This document shows, piece by piece, positions 15,557 to 23,284 of a DNA stretch of 43,971 nt (its first letter is position 1; every line of letters starts with the position of its first letter). The DNA is taken from contig CAKSIW010000012.1 in the NCBI GenBank assembly GCA_934463175.1, positions 1 through 43,971 on the forward strand. Reading direction: 5' to 3'. Source of the stretch: an uncultured Clostridia bacterium. Lineage in GTDB: Bacteria > Bacillota > Clostridia > Monoglobales > Monoglobaceae. A program made the translations under genes and the position numbers. A model generated the notes under the pieces. The model had not been told where the DNA came from and did not search any database. It saw only the letters and a list, made by a program, of their open reading frames with translations.

Positions 15557-17097
15557 GCCGCGTCCTCCTCCCACAGCTCAACAACATCGAAGTCACTGTA
15601 TGTCTCTGTCTCCGAAGTGCGCCGTTTTGCTTTTTTCTCATAAAGAAGTCCAACTGTCTGTATTGACAAAAGCGGCATCATCGCAACAACAGCCACAATG
15701 CCGAACGCGTCGCTCAAGACGTTTCCGCCAAGCGCAATGCTTGCCCCCATCATAAACTGAAGCATAAAGGTCGCCGTCATGGGTCCCGAAGCAACACCTC
15801 CCGAATCAAACGCAATTGCCATATATATATCGGGAACGAAAAACGAAAGTATCAATGCCGCGGCATATCCCGGAATCAAAAACCACAGAATTGATATTCC
15901 CGTCACAACTCTGAGCATTGAAATTCCCATTGCAATCGCTATTGCCGCCGAGAGACTGAGCTGAATTGCCTTGCCGGGTATCGCTCCCGCACTCACACTC
16001 TCAATTTGCTTTTCAAGAACACCGACCGCAGGCTCTGCCGAAATGATAAACCAGCCGAGCAGCATTGAAAGCGGAATCAGAAAATACCGCGCACCGCTTT
16101 GCACAAGTGCCGCTCCAAGCTCCGCTCCGAGAGTCGAAAAGCCGACATTCACACCCGCAAGGAAAAGGACAAGACCCAAATATGTATATAAAATTCCAAT
16201 AACAACCTTCAGCAGATTGCGTCTTGTCATTTTTATCATCAGAAGCTGGAATATGAAGAACATCAGCACAATCGGCAGCATGGCAATCGCCATTTCTTTG
16301 AGGTAAACAGGTATTGCGCGCAAAAATTCCACACCGATGTCCGTTGTGTTATCAAATCTCGCCGAGCTCAGCTCCGCAACCGCCTCGCTGCCGCCATAGA
16401 AAAAGCCGAGAATCAGAACCGATAAAATCGGTCCGATCGAGCACAGGGCAACAAGACCAAAGCTGTCAGCCTCTGCGTTTTTGTCGCTTCTGATGTTTGC
16501 AACACCCACGCCCATTGCAAGAATGAACGGAACTGTCATCGGACCGGTTGTCACACCTCCCGAATCAAATGCTATGCTGAGAAAATTTTTATCCGTAAAA
16601 ACCGCGAGGGCAAAAATAACTATATAGAAAAAAATCAGCATTCTGCGCAGATTTGCACCCATGAGAATGCGGAACATGCACACCGACATAAAAATTCCGA
16701 CGCCGACACCGACCGTGATCAAAAGCACTGTGCTGCTTATATGCGGAACCGTTTCTGCCAGAACCTGCAAATCGGGTTCTGCAACAGTGATGGCAAATCC
16801 GAGAACAAAGCTGACAGCAAGAATCAGCGGCATGTTTTTTGTCCGCGTCAGAGCCGTTCCGATTTTGCTGCCTATGGGCGTCATCGACTGCTCCGCTCCG
16901 AGCGAAAACAAACCCATTCCGGCAATAATCATGAGCGCACCGATTAAAAAGCTGAGCAAAAGCTCCGGAGGCATGGGCGAAACATAAAGGCAAAGCAGAG
17001 AAACAATGGCGATAATCGGCAAAACAGACAGTGCCGACTCTCTTGTCTTTTCCGCAATTGCAGTTTGCGTTGCTTTAATTCGTTCTGTCTTTTTTAT
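15553..17097 (-). CDS. DUF1538 membrane transporter-like protein with apparent AUA start
   Basis: Polytopic membrane protein of about 514 residues with an internal duplication: each half carries the same membrane signature, AFDSGGVTTGPMT (near residue 195) and AFDSGGVASGPMT (near residue 440), the hallmark of DUF1538. Function is unproven; the fused-repeat layout suggests a channel or transporter gated by the downstream P-II-like protein. The start is unusual. A perfect AAAGGAGG precedes ATA at 17097 by 7 nt; an in-frame TAA lies 9 codons above it with no ATG, GTG or TTG between. The first ordinary start is TTG 17022, which lacks a ribosome site and would remove the cytoplasmic N-terminus. 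Confidence 0.85.
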   Translation of the reverse strand: MKKTERIKATQTAIAEKTRESALSVLPIIAIVSLLCLYVSPMPPELLLSFLIGALMIIAGMGLFSLGAEQSMTPIGSKIGTALTRTKNMPLILAVSFVLGFAITVAEPDLQVLAETVPHISSTVLLITVGVGVGIFMSVCMFRILMGANLRRMLIFFYIVIFALAVFTDKNFLSIAFDSGGVTTGPMTVPFILAMGVGVANIRSDKNAEADSFGLVALCSIGPILSVLILGFFYGGSEAVAELSSARFDNTTDIGVEFLRAIPVYLKEMAIAMLPIVLMFFIFQLLMIKMTRRNLLKVVIGILYTYLGLVLFLAGVNVGFSTLGAELGAALVQSGARYFLIPLSMLLGWFIISAEPAVGVLEKQIESVSAGAIPGKAIQLSLSAAIAIAMGISMLRVVTGISILWFLIPGYAAALILSFFVPDIYMAIAFDSGGVASGPMTATFMLQFMMGASIALGGNVLSDAFGIVAVVAMMPLLSIQTVGLLYEKKAKRRTSETETYSDFDVVELWEEDAA

Positions 17098-17391
17098 GAT
17101 ATTTCCTCCTTTACCTGATATTAGTTATCCGAACACGCCTTAATCGGCGTAATTTCGGAACATTCTGACTTACCTTCTTTGACGGGCGTCAGCCCGCCTG
17201 CACCCTCCGCATCAAAATTTTCTCAAAATTCCATCCGATTAAGGTCAAAGAATTTTAAGAGTGAGGATTTTCGTTCAAACAAGGCAAAAACAGCGGGAAT
17301 CCTTGGCGGATTGCCGAGTATTTTAACACCGTTTGAGCAGAAATCCTCCTTTTAAAATCGGGGGCGGATAGCTAACACTATGTTAACTTTT
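17098..17391 (-). ncRNA. Structured 5' leader or dispersed repeat before the DUF1538/P-II operon
   Basis: About 290 nt of transcribed, apparently non-coding leader. It holds (i) a long imperfect stem at 17251-17358 whose arms GAGGATTTTCGTTCAAAC and GTTTGAGCAGAAATCCTC match over 18 positions with few mismatches, (ii) a CGGGC-gtca-GCCCG hairpin at 17183-17196 and (iii) a two-layer stem at 17128-17159 (TCCGAA/TTCGGA around ACGCC/GGCGT) just above the ribosome site. No known riboswitch core is recognised. It could be a regulatory RNA or a dispersed intergenic repeat; only a genome search can tell. Confidence 0.5.
17373..17385. promoter_or_regulatory. TAACA-cta-TGTTA palindrome downstream of the DUF1538 promoter
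   Basis: Perfect 5-bp arms (extending to CTAACACTATGTTAAC with G/T at the edge) placed about 10 nt after the predicted transcription start, a position suited to a repressor. Confidence 0.4.
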
Positions 17392-17397
17392 TTATTT

Positions 17398-17426
17398 ATA
17401 ATACCATATTTTGCCTGAAAAATCAA
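17398..17426 (-). promoter_or_regulatory. Promoter of the DUF1538/P-II operon
   Basis: TTGATT (17421-17426), 17 nt, TATTAT (17398-17403) on the minus strand, just downstream of the AraC gene. It implies the long leader described separately. Confidence 0.6.
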
Positions 17427-17433
17427 GATAAAA

Positions 17434-18282
17434 TTAAAGCATGTTCTTATGAGCTTTCCTGTATTGCGACGGGGTGCAGTTATATTTCCGTCGAAAAGCC
17501 GCGGAAAAATGATATGACGAGCTGAAGCCGCAGGTCTCTGCAATCTCCGCCACACTGTCCGCTCTGCCGACAAGTCTCTCCACCGCCTTTTCAAGTCTTG
17601 TGTTCAGCAGATATTTATGCAGCGTACAGCCTGTATATTTAATCATCAGCCTGTTGAGATGATAAGGGTGATAGTTCACGACACGCGCAATGTCTTCATT
17701 GCTGAGTGCTTTGGAATAGTTCTCGCTTATATAGGCAATTACATTTTCAATCTTTGCCGAAGCCGATGATGACAAAAAGAATGTGTTTTGCAGCATATCG
17801 ATTATGACTTCCTTCAAAACCGCAGAACAGCGTTCCATATAGTAAAGCTCCTTTTTTGAATGAAGCTCCGTTATATATTTTAATTTCACCTTCAGTTCAG
17901 ACGCCCCTTTGGCAATAAGAGGTTCATTGAGAGCCTCTGCATCGTCAAACTGCACATTTTCCAAAACCCGTCCCGGCTCAAACCTTTCAAGCACCTCGGG
18001 CGACATACTGGCGCAAAGCGCACGGTTTTTTTGAGTGAAATCAAAATTCAGCGCAATTATGCGAATCGGGCGTTCAATCACAAGCTTATATGCCACCCCG
18101 CTTTTGCACAGAAACATATCATCTGCCTCAAGGGTATATTGGTTTCCGCATGTGTGAATTTTCAATTCTCCGTCCACCGCATAGAATATTCTGTGGTCAT
18201 ATCCCGAAACCGTCTCAAAGCTGCCCGAATATCGGTTTATTCCCGCATATCTCAAAAACGGGTTCATTTCATAAAGCTTCAT
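17434..18282 (-). CDS. AraC-family transcriptional regulator
   Basis: 282-residue regulator. The N-terminal half is a cupin-type sensor (GELKIHTCGNQYTLEADDMF near residues 40-60). The C-terminal 100 residues are the two-helix-turn-helix AraC domain, with LSNEDIARVVNYHPYHLNRL and SVAEIAETCGFSSSYHFSAA followed by F-R-R-K-Y-N-C-T-P-S-Q-Y-R. ATG 18282 follows GGTGATTGAT, the same spacing as the divergent gene's GGTGATGAAT. It is divergent from the Fe-S operon that starts at 18398 and is its likely activator. Effector unknown. Confidence 0.9.
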   Translation of the reverse strand: MKLYEMNPFLRYAGINRYSGSFETVSGYDHRIFYAVDGELKIHTCGNQYTLEADDMFLCKSGVAYKLVIERPIRIIALNFDFTQKNRALCASMSPEVLERFEPGRVLENVQFDDAEALNEPLIAKGASELKVKLKYITELHSKKELYYMERCSAVLKEVIIDMLQNTFFLSSSASAKIENVIAYISENYSKALSNEDIARVVNYHPYHLNRLMIKYTGCTLHKYLLNTRLEKAVERLVGRADSVAEIAETCGFSSSYHFSAAFRRKYNCTPSQYRKAHKNML

Positions 18283-18333
18283 ATCAATCACCAATGTTTG
18301 TTTTTTATACTTTTATATTTGTTTACAGTATTT

Positions 18334-18362
18334 ATTATACATTATTTATATGATAAAATCAA
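18334..18362 (-). promoter_or_regulatory. Promoter of the AraC gene in the divergent control region
   Basis: TTGATT (18357-18362), 17 nt, TATAAT (18334-18339) on the minus strand. The same 115-bp region must contain the operon promoter; on the plus strand a TTTACA (18322-18327) with weak TATA-like sequences 17-19 nt later suggests a poor promoter needing activation. Confidence 0.6.
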
Positions 18363-18397
18363 TACATAAAATACATTTTTAAAACACGGTGATGAAT

Positions 18398-19411
18398 ATG
18401 AAATTTTCATTGGGATATCAAATGTGTGAAAATAATACTTTTCTGAACGAACTGGTCAATAACCGGGAACAGATCGAAGAGGTCTACTTCTCATGGGGTG
18501 ATTTTGCAAACGGCAGAAATCTTCAAACCATTCAGAAAAACCTGACATCATGGGAAGCTCAGGAAAAGCAATGCCGCGACCTTGCATTTTTGAGCCGAAG
18601 CGATATTAAGTTTAACCTTCTGTTCAATGCCAACTGTTATGGGCGTGACAGTCTTTCAAGGAGCTTTTTCAACAAAATCGGCGATACCGTTGACTACATA
18701 AAATCGGAATTTGGTCTTGAATCGGTCACAACAACATCACCTCTGATTGCAAAATTCATAAAAAACAATTTCAGCGATATAAAAACACGTGCATCGGTTA
18801 ACATGGAAATCGGTTCTGTCATGGGTATGGAATATCTGAGCGAATACTTTGACGGCTACTACATGAAACGCGAGCTTAACCGCGATTTCGGCATGATAGA
18901 ACAGCTTAAAGCATGGTGTGACGGACACGGGAAAACGCTCCACATTCTTGCAAACAGCGGCTGCCTCAACAACTGCTCCGCACACGCCTTTCATGACAAT
19001 CTCGTGGCGCACGAAACCGAAATCGCAGCTATGGACAACAGCTATGAATTTCATGGAATATGTCACGAATATCTTCAAAAGCCCGAAAACCGTGTGTCGC
19101 TGATCCGCGATACAAGCTTCATTCGCCCCGATGACGTTCATCTTTATGAGCCGTATTTCTCATCAATGAAGCTTGCAACGCGTGTTTCGGACAAGCCCGT
19201 TCACATTCTCAAAAGCTATGTGAACGGAAAATGCATCGGAAACATCCTTGAGCTTCTGGAGCCGAATCATGCAGGACGGATATACCCTTACGTAATCGAC
19301 AACGAAAAGCTCAGACCCGACTATCTGAATTGTAACAAAAATTGCTCCTCCTGCGGAAAGTGCGCTGAAAACTACAAAAATGCACTCATCAACGTGGAGC
19401 AGCTTTATTGA
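18398..19411 (+). CDS. U32-like TIM-barrel protein with C-terminal Fe-S cysteine motif
   Basis: 337-residue protein resembling the barrel of the U32 group (UbiV/YegQ/RlhA relatives): a segment near residue 130 reads RASVNMEIG, and near 187 SGCLNNCSAHAFHDN matches the Cys-containing U32-like stretch. The classical U32 peptidase signature is absent, so proteolysis is unlikely. The C-terminus carries CNKNCSSCGKC (C-x3-C-x2-C-x2-C, residues about 312-322), a likely [4Fe-4S] site. ATG 18398 follows GGTGAT; ATG 18392 is an alternative. It is the first gene of the operon, and its stop is 1 bp from the radical SAM start. Substrate unknown. Confidence 0.65.
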   Translation: MKFSLGYQMCENNTFLNELVNNREQIEEVYFSWGDFANGRNLQTIQKNLTSWEAQEKQCRDLAFLSRSDIKFNLLFNANCYGRDSLSRSFFNKIGDTVDYIKSEFGLESVTTTSPLIAKFIKNNFSDIKTRASVNMEIGSVMGMEYLSEYFDGYYMKRELNRDFGMIEQLKAWCDGHGKTLHILANSGCLNNCSAHAFHDNLVAHETEIAAMDNSYEFHGICHEYLQKPENRVSLIRDTSFIRPDDVHLYEPYFSSMKLATRVSDKPVHILKSYVNGKCIGNILELLEPNHAGRIYPYVIDNEKLRPDYLNCNKNCSSCGKCAENYKNALINVEQLY

Positions 19412-19412
19412 T

Positions 19413-20408
19413 ATGGAATCACCGGGAAGACTTTACATTGAGCCGTCGTCTCTTTGCAACCTGAACTGTAAAATGTGTTTCAGAAACAGCTGGATTGACG
19501 AAAAATGCGGCGTCATGAGCCGTGACACATGGGCACATATTCTCGTGTCCCTCAAACAAGATCCGAAACCCGAATCCGTTATGTTTGCAGGAATGGGAGA
19601 GCCTTTGACTCACCCTCAGATATTTGAAATGATAAAAGACATTGCCTCACTCGGAATAAAGCCCGAGCTGCTGACAAACGGCAGTCTGCTCTCTCACGGC
19701 TGCGCCGAAGCTCTCTTGGAATGCGGTCTCGGCGCACTCTGGGTTTCGGTTGACGGCTTTGAAAGAAAAAGCTATGAGCAGATACAGCGCGGTGCTCAGT
19801 TTGACCGGCTCACCGACAGTCTGAAATATTTTTCCGGCATAAAAGCGCACTGCCGTCTCGGAATCACCTTTGTTGTCATGAAGGAAAACATTGGCGAGCT
19901 TGACCGTCTGAACGGCTTTGCAGACAGCATTTGTGCAGATATGATAAATCTCAGCTTTGCAGTTCCCTCCTCTCCGCTTTCAAAATGTGATTCCGTTTAT
20001 GAGAGCGGCATTCCGATCGGAAAAATGAAAAGACTGAAAAAAAACGAAACCGAAAAGGTGCAAAACCATTGTCCGTTTGTTGAGGACAATGTATGCTTCA
20101 TAAAATGGGACGGCGAAATCTCACCCTGTATGCAGCTTCTTCACAGTTCCTATACATATTTGTTTGAGGAAAAACGCCGTTCGGACTTCTGCAGCTTCGG
20201 AAACGTCCGCGGCACTTCAATAAATGAAGCTTGGAAAAGCTCGGACTATGCAGACTTCAGAAAGCATGTCAAAAATTTTGAATTTCCCGACTGCACTCTG
20301 TGCGACGGCTGCGATGACCGTCTCGAGAATCTGCATGACTGCATGTTCAACACTTTCCCGACCTGCGGCGCGTGTCTGTGGGCGCAGGGCATTGCAAGGT
20401 GTCCGTAA
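19413..20408 (+). CDS. Radical SAM protein with SPASM-type C-terminal Fe-S domain
   Basis: 331-residue radical SAM enzyme. The SAM-cluster motif CNLNCKMC lies at residues 15-22, followed by MFAGMGEPLTHP (a GGEP-like motif) near 55-66 and LLTNGSLLS near 85. The C-terminal third has a cysteine-rich SPASM-like region: CPFVEDNVCF, SPCMQLL, then C-x2-C-x2-C near 295-301 and C-x2-C near the end. SPASM enzymes commonly modify peptides or proteins, or activate glycyl-radical-type partners; no precursor peptide is visible here. It is coupled to the preceding gene (1-bp gap) and followed by a QueG-like gene. The overall type is certain; the substrate is unknown. Confidence 0.85.
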   Translation: MESPGRLYIEPSSLCNLNCKMCFRNSWIDEKCGVMSRDTWAHILVSLKQDPKPESVMFAGMGEPLTHPQIFEMIKDIASLGIKPELLTNGSLLSHGCAEALLECGLGALWVSVDGFERKSYEQIQRGAQFDRLTDSLKYFSGIKAHCRLGITFVVMKENIGELDRLNGFADSICADMINLSFAVPSSPLSKCDSVYESGIPIGKMKRLKKNETEKVQNHCPFVEDNVCFIKWDGEISPCMQLLHSSYTYLFEEKRRSDFCSFGNVRGTSINEAWKSSDYADFRKHVKNFEFPDCTLCDGCDDRLENLHDCMFNTFPTCGACLWAQGIARCP

Positions 20409-20449
20409 TTTTTAAAAAAATTTTTTTAATATAAAGAAAGGTATGTGAT

Positions 20450-21532
20450 TTGATGCTGACAAGCAAAATGATTAAAGAAGCGGCTCTCGCCGCAGGCGCG
20501 GACGCGTGCGGAATTGCACCGATGTCCCGTTTTGACGGCGCGCCCGACGAGATGAATCCGCAATTCCTGTTTCCCGAGGCAAAAAGCTGCATCGGCTTTG
20601 TCTTCAGGATTCCGCGCGGAGTCCAGAGGGGAATCGAAGAAGGAACACAGTTCTATCAATATCCTTCAATGGCATACGGCGGCATAAACGAAATTTTTGC
20701 CCCCGCTGTTTTGTATCATGTGGGAAAGGTGATTGAAGACGGCGGCTATGAAGCCTTTGTCTACAGAAACACAGGAGCGCGCGGCGTTGTTTCCGACATG
20801 GACGGAAGCCCCGGAAACACACTGTCCCCGGAAGAGCAGATTGAGGTCAACGAAAACGCAAAGACTTCAACCGCACACCACAGAAGTGTGCAGTTCACCC
20901 GCCCTTCAAGAGAAGGAACGGTTGCGCCCGACCTTCAGTTTCAGTTCAGAATTGCAGCCGTTGCCTGCGGTCTCGGTGAAATCGGCTGGAGCAAAATGCT
21001 TCTGACGCCTCAGTTCGGACCTCTCCAGAGAGTTGCCTTCATTTTCACCGACGCAGAGCTTGAATATGACGAAATGTATAACGGCAAGCCTCTGTGCAGA
21101 CGCTGCGGCGCATGTGTCAGAGAATGTCCCGGAAGCTGCATACCCGCTCTCAATTCAGGCAAGACAGTCAGGGTTAATCTTGACGGTAAAATCTGCGAAT
21201 GGGGCGACATTGATATGTGGCGCTGCTATGCATTCTACACTCATGCCGGACGCTACTATAACCCGTTTGTTCCCAAAGAAGTCTGGGACGAAAACGAAAA
21301 CGGTGCTCTCGACCTCATGGAGGGTGTCACCGATGTTGCAAACGAAAAGGAAATCATGAAGGTATACACAGCACTTCAGAAATATTTCCCAAGCTGGGTC
21401 GGCTATAACATGGCAAAATGCGGCGGCTGTATCCGTGCATGTGTCTCCGTTCTCGAAAAGAAGGGCGGCTGCATGGAAGGACGCTTTGAAAAGCCGCTCC
21501 GAACCAAGAAAGCATGGAGGCTTGACAGATGA
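20450..21532 (+). CDS. QueG/reductive-dehalogenase-like double [4Fe-4S] protein, paralogue 1
   Basis: About 360 residues. The N-terminal part matches the cobalamin-binding half of epoxyqueuosine reductase/reductive dehalogenases in pattern (GADACGIAPMSRF; then ACGLGEIGWSKMLLTPQFGP near residue 180). The ferredoxin part has C-x2-C-x2-C-x3-CP (CRRCGACVRECP, about 214-225) and a second motif KCGGCIRAC near 320. It is the longest of three paralogues, with an insertion near residues 105-160. There is no Tat signal, so it is cytoplasmic. Start is TTG 20450 or ATG 20453; AGAAAGG fits TTG better. The stop overlaps the cupin start. Whether cobalamin binds cannot be read from sequence alone. Confidence 0.78.
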   Translation: MMLTSKMIKEAALAAGADACGIAPMSRFDGAPDEMNPQFLFPEAKSCIGFVFRIPRGVQRGIEEGTQFYQYPSMAYGGINEIFAPAVLYHVGKVIEDGGYEAFVYRNTGARGVVSDMDGSPGNTLSPEEQIEVNENAKTSTAHHRSVQFTRPSREGTVAPDLQFQFRIAAVACGLGEIGWSKMLLTPQFGPLQRVAFIFTDAELEYDEMYNGKPLCRRCGACVRECPGSCIPALNSGKTVRVNLDGKICEWGDIDMWRCYAFYTHAGRYYNPFVPKEVWDENENGALDLMEGVTDVANEKEIMKVYTALQKYFPSWVGYNMAKCGGCIRACVSVLEKKGGCMEGRFEKPLRTKKAWRLDR

Positions 21533-21861
21533 TACAGACATTTGAATACTGCGGTGAAGATTTTAAGGCAATTATGCAGTTTGAAGGCTGGAAAATCGGT
21601 TTTCTGAGACATTCCGAAAGGTTTTCCGCATTCAACCAGCTTGAAAGACATCTTGAAACGGACGAATCCTTTGTGCTTCTTGACGGCAGCGCAACGCTTT
21701 TCACCGAGAATGAACAGGTCGAAATGCAGCCATGCAAGCTATATAACATTCCAAAGGGAGAATGGCATCATATAACCGTCTCCGAGAATGCAACAGTTAT
21801 GGTGGTTGAAAACAGCAGCACAAGCCGAGACAATACAGAACGCAAACACATCGGAGGATAA
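21529..21861 (+). CDS. Small single-domain cupin
   Basis: 110-residue beta-barrel protein. The cupin pattern is visible: ETDESFVLLDGSATLF in the first motif region and NIPKGEWHHITVSENATVMVV in the second, with His-His as possible metal ligands. It overlaps the preceding QueG-like gene by 4 bp and is 5 bp from the YgjV-like gene. Single cupins may be enzymes, sugar-binding or sensor proteins. Here it may act on, or bind, the operon's substrate; that is inference. Confidence 0.75.
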   Translation: MIQTFEYCGEDFKAIMQFEGWKIGFLRHSERFSAFNQLERHLETDESFVLLDGSATLFTENEQVEMQPCKLYNIPKGEWHHITVSENATVMVVENSSTSRDNTERKHIGG

Positions 21862-21866
21862 ACCTT

Positions 21867-22388
21867 ATGTTTTACGCAGCACAGGCGGTCGGTTTTGCAG
21901 CAGTGGCAGTCTCATTTTTCATTTATCTTCAAAAAAGCAGACAGCGGATACTTTTTTGCAAGCTCATAACAGACATTCTGTGGGTTCTTCATCACATGAT
22001 GATATTCAGCTATACGGCAGCATTGACAACAGCGTGTGCCATTGTCAGAGAGCTTGTTTTCTCCGCGGAGCACAAACTGAAGGCTCACAACAAAGTATGG
22101 CTGTATGTCTTTGCCGCGCTTTTCGCGTTCTCTGCATACATAACATGGAAGGACGCATACAGCGTTATCCCCGCTGCATATTCGATTGTCACAACCTTTG
22201 CGCTGTGGCACAAAAAAATCGCCGTCACACGTAGCTGCATTTTCTGCGGTTCGCTCTGTATGCTTTTCTACGGACTGCATTACGGTTCAATCGCAACTGT
22301 TATAAACGAAATACTGACAATGATATCAATCGTCATTGCAATTATTATTGAATACACATACAAACAAAAAACCAAACAGAAAGGATAA
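21867..22388 (+). CDS. YgjV-family inner membrane protein
   Basis: 173-residue protein with five to six membrane segments. The N-terminus AAQAVGFAAVAVSFFIYLQK and the central LHHMMIFSYTAALTTA follow the YgjV pattern, and the C-terminus NEILTMISIVIAII completes it. The family has no assigned function. It is the only membrane protein of the operon, hence a candidate for moving substrate or product. The start ATG lies 5 bp after the cupin stop, with GGAGG just upstream; QueG-like paralogue 2 begins 4 bp after its stop. Confidence 0.75.
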   Translation: MFYAAQAVGFAAVAVSFFIYLQKSRQRILFCKLITDILWVLHHMMIFSYTAALTTACAIVRELVFSAEHKLKAHNKVWLYVFAALFAFSAYITWKDAYSVIPAAYSIVTTFALWHKKIAVTRSCIFCGSLCMLFYGLHYGSIATVINEILTMISIVIAIIIEYTYKQKTKQKG

Positions 22389-22392
22389 TACT

Positions 22393-23283
22393 ATGCTAAA
22401 CAGCGAATTTATAAAGAAAAAGGCAAAAGAGCTGGGCGCAAGCGTATGCGGAATCGGTCATGTGTATGACGAACCCGATCCTCAGCGCGACCCGAGAATG
22501 ATTCTGCCTGATGCAAAATGCATAATCGGTTTTGGCTTTGCTGTGCCGAAGGGCATATACAAGGCAATGGAAAGCGGAAATCAATACTACACATACACAA
22601 GCCTTGGCGTGAAATATATTGATGAAGAGATGGCTGAAATCTTTCTTTTGAAAATCGGCGGAATGATTGAGGACAACGGCTATGATGCATGTCTCCAGAA
22701 AGCAATTCCAAACCTCCGTGTCAAGGGCGACAAAACAACAAATCCCGAGGTTGTGGACACCTATGAGCTGATTTCCGACCCCGTTGAGGAAGGAAAGCCT
22801 GCGCCCGACGTTATCATTGATTTCGGAAAAGCGGCAAAAGCGTGCGGCATCGGCGAGATGGGATTGAGCGGAAAAATTGTTAACAAAAAATACGGTCCTC
22901 TCATGCGCTATTGTTTCATCATCACGGACGCACCTCTTGAATGCGACAGCGAGCTGACCGAAAGCGTATGCGACAAGTGCGGCGAGTGTCTCCGCGCATG
23001 TCCCGGCGGTGCAATTGACGAGCATGGGCTTAACACATGGCAGTGCAGCGTCTACTATAAGGGTGCTCACAAGTCAAACCCGTTTATGTCCGACGATTTT
23101 CTGAGCGGTCAGCCCGATCGGAATGCGGTTTTGAACGGCGAAAAAAGGTTTGATGCCGAATCGGCAAGAGAAATATATAAGGAAATGAATTTTCTTCCCA
23201 ACACTCAATGGGGCTATTCTCCGTGCATATGCGGAAGAAAATGCGATATTGCCTGCTACAGGCATTTAGTGGGGGAGCTTTGA
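22393..23283 (+). CDS. QueG/reductive-dehalogenase-like double [4Fe-4S] protein, paralogue 2
   Basis: 296 residues. It shares the family pattern with its neighbours: GASVCGIGHVYD at the start, PDAKCIIGFGFAVPKGIYKA near 40, ACGIGEMGLSGKIVNKKYGP near 155, the ferredoxin motif CDKCGECLRACPGGAID near 192, and a C-terminal CICGRKCDIACYRH near 277. ATG 22393 follows AGAAAGGA by 8 nt; upstream codons lie in the YgjV gene. It is closer to paralogue 3 than to paralogue 1 (same PGGAID and ICGR.CD..CY motifs). Substrate unknown; cytoplasmic. Confidence 0.8.
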   Translation: MLNSEFIKKKAKELGASVCGIGHVYDEPDPQRDPRMILPDAKCIIGFGFAVPKGIYKAMESGNQYYTYTSLGVKYIDEEMAEIFLLKIGGMIEDNGYDACLQKAIPNLRVKGDKTTNPEVVDTYELISDPVEEGKPAPDVIIDFGKAAKACGIGEMGLSGKIVNKKYGPLMRYCFIITDAPLECDSELTESVCDKCGECLRACPGGAIDEHGLNTWQCSVYYKGAHKSNPFMSDDFLSGQPDRNAVLNGEKRFDAESAREIYKEMNFLPNTQWGYSPCICGRKCDIACYRHLVGEL

Positions 23284-23284
23284 T

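Noticed and set aside
16589..16993. Cys/His-rich 134-codon open frame on the minus strand
   Set aside because: It is an alternate frame inside the DUF1538 coding region, where the true frame has clear repeated family motifs; it has no ribosome site.
18398..19411. Collagenase-like U32 peptidase
   Set aside because: The U32 active-site signature is absent; only the barrel pattern and a Cys-containing segment are shared, so proteolysis is not claimed.
22396..23070. Long 224-codon open frame antisense to QueG-like paralogue 2
   Set aside because: It lies fully antisense to a gene with intact Fe-S motifs, and the Cys-rich look comes from reverse-reading GC-rich codons.
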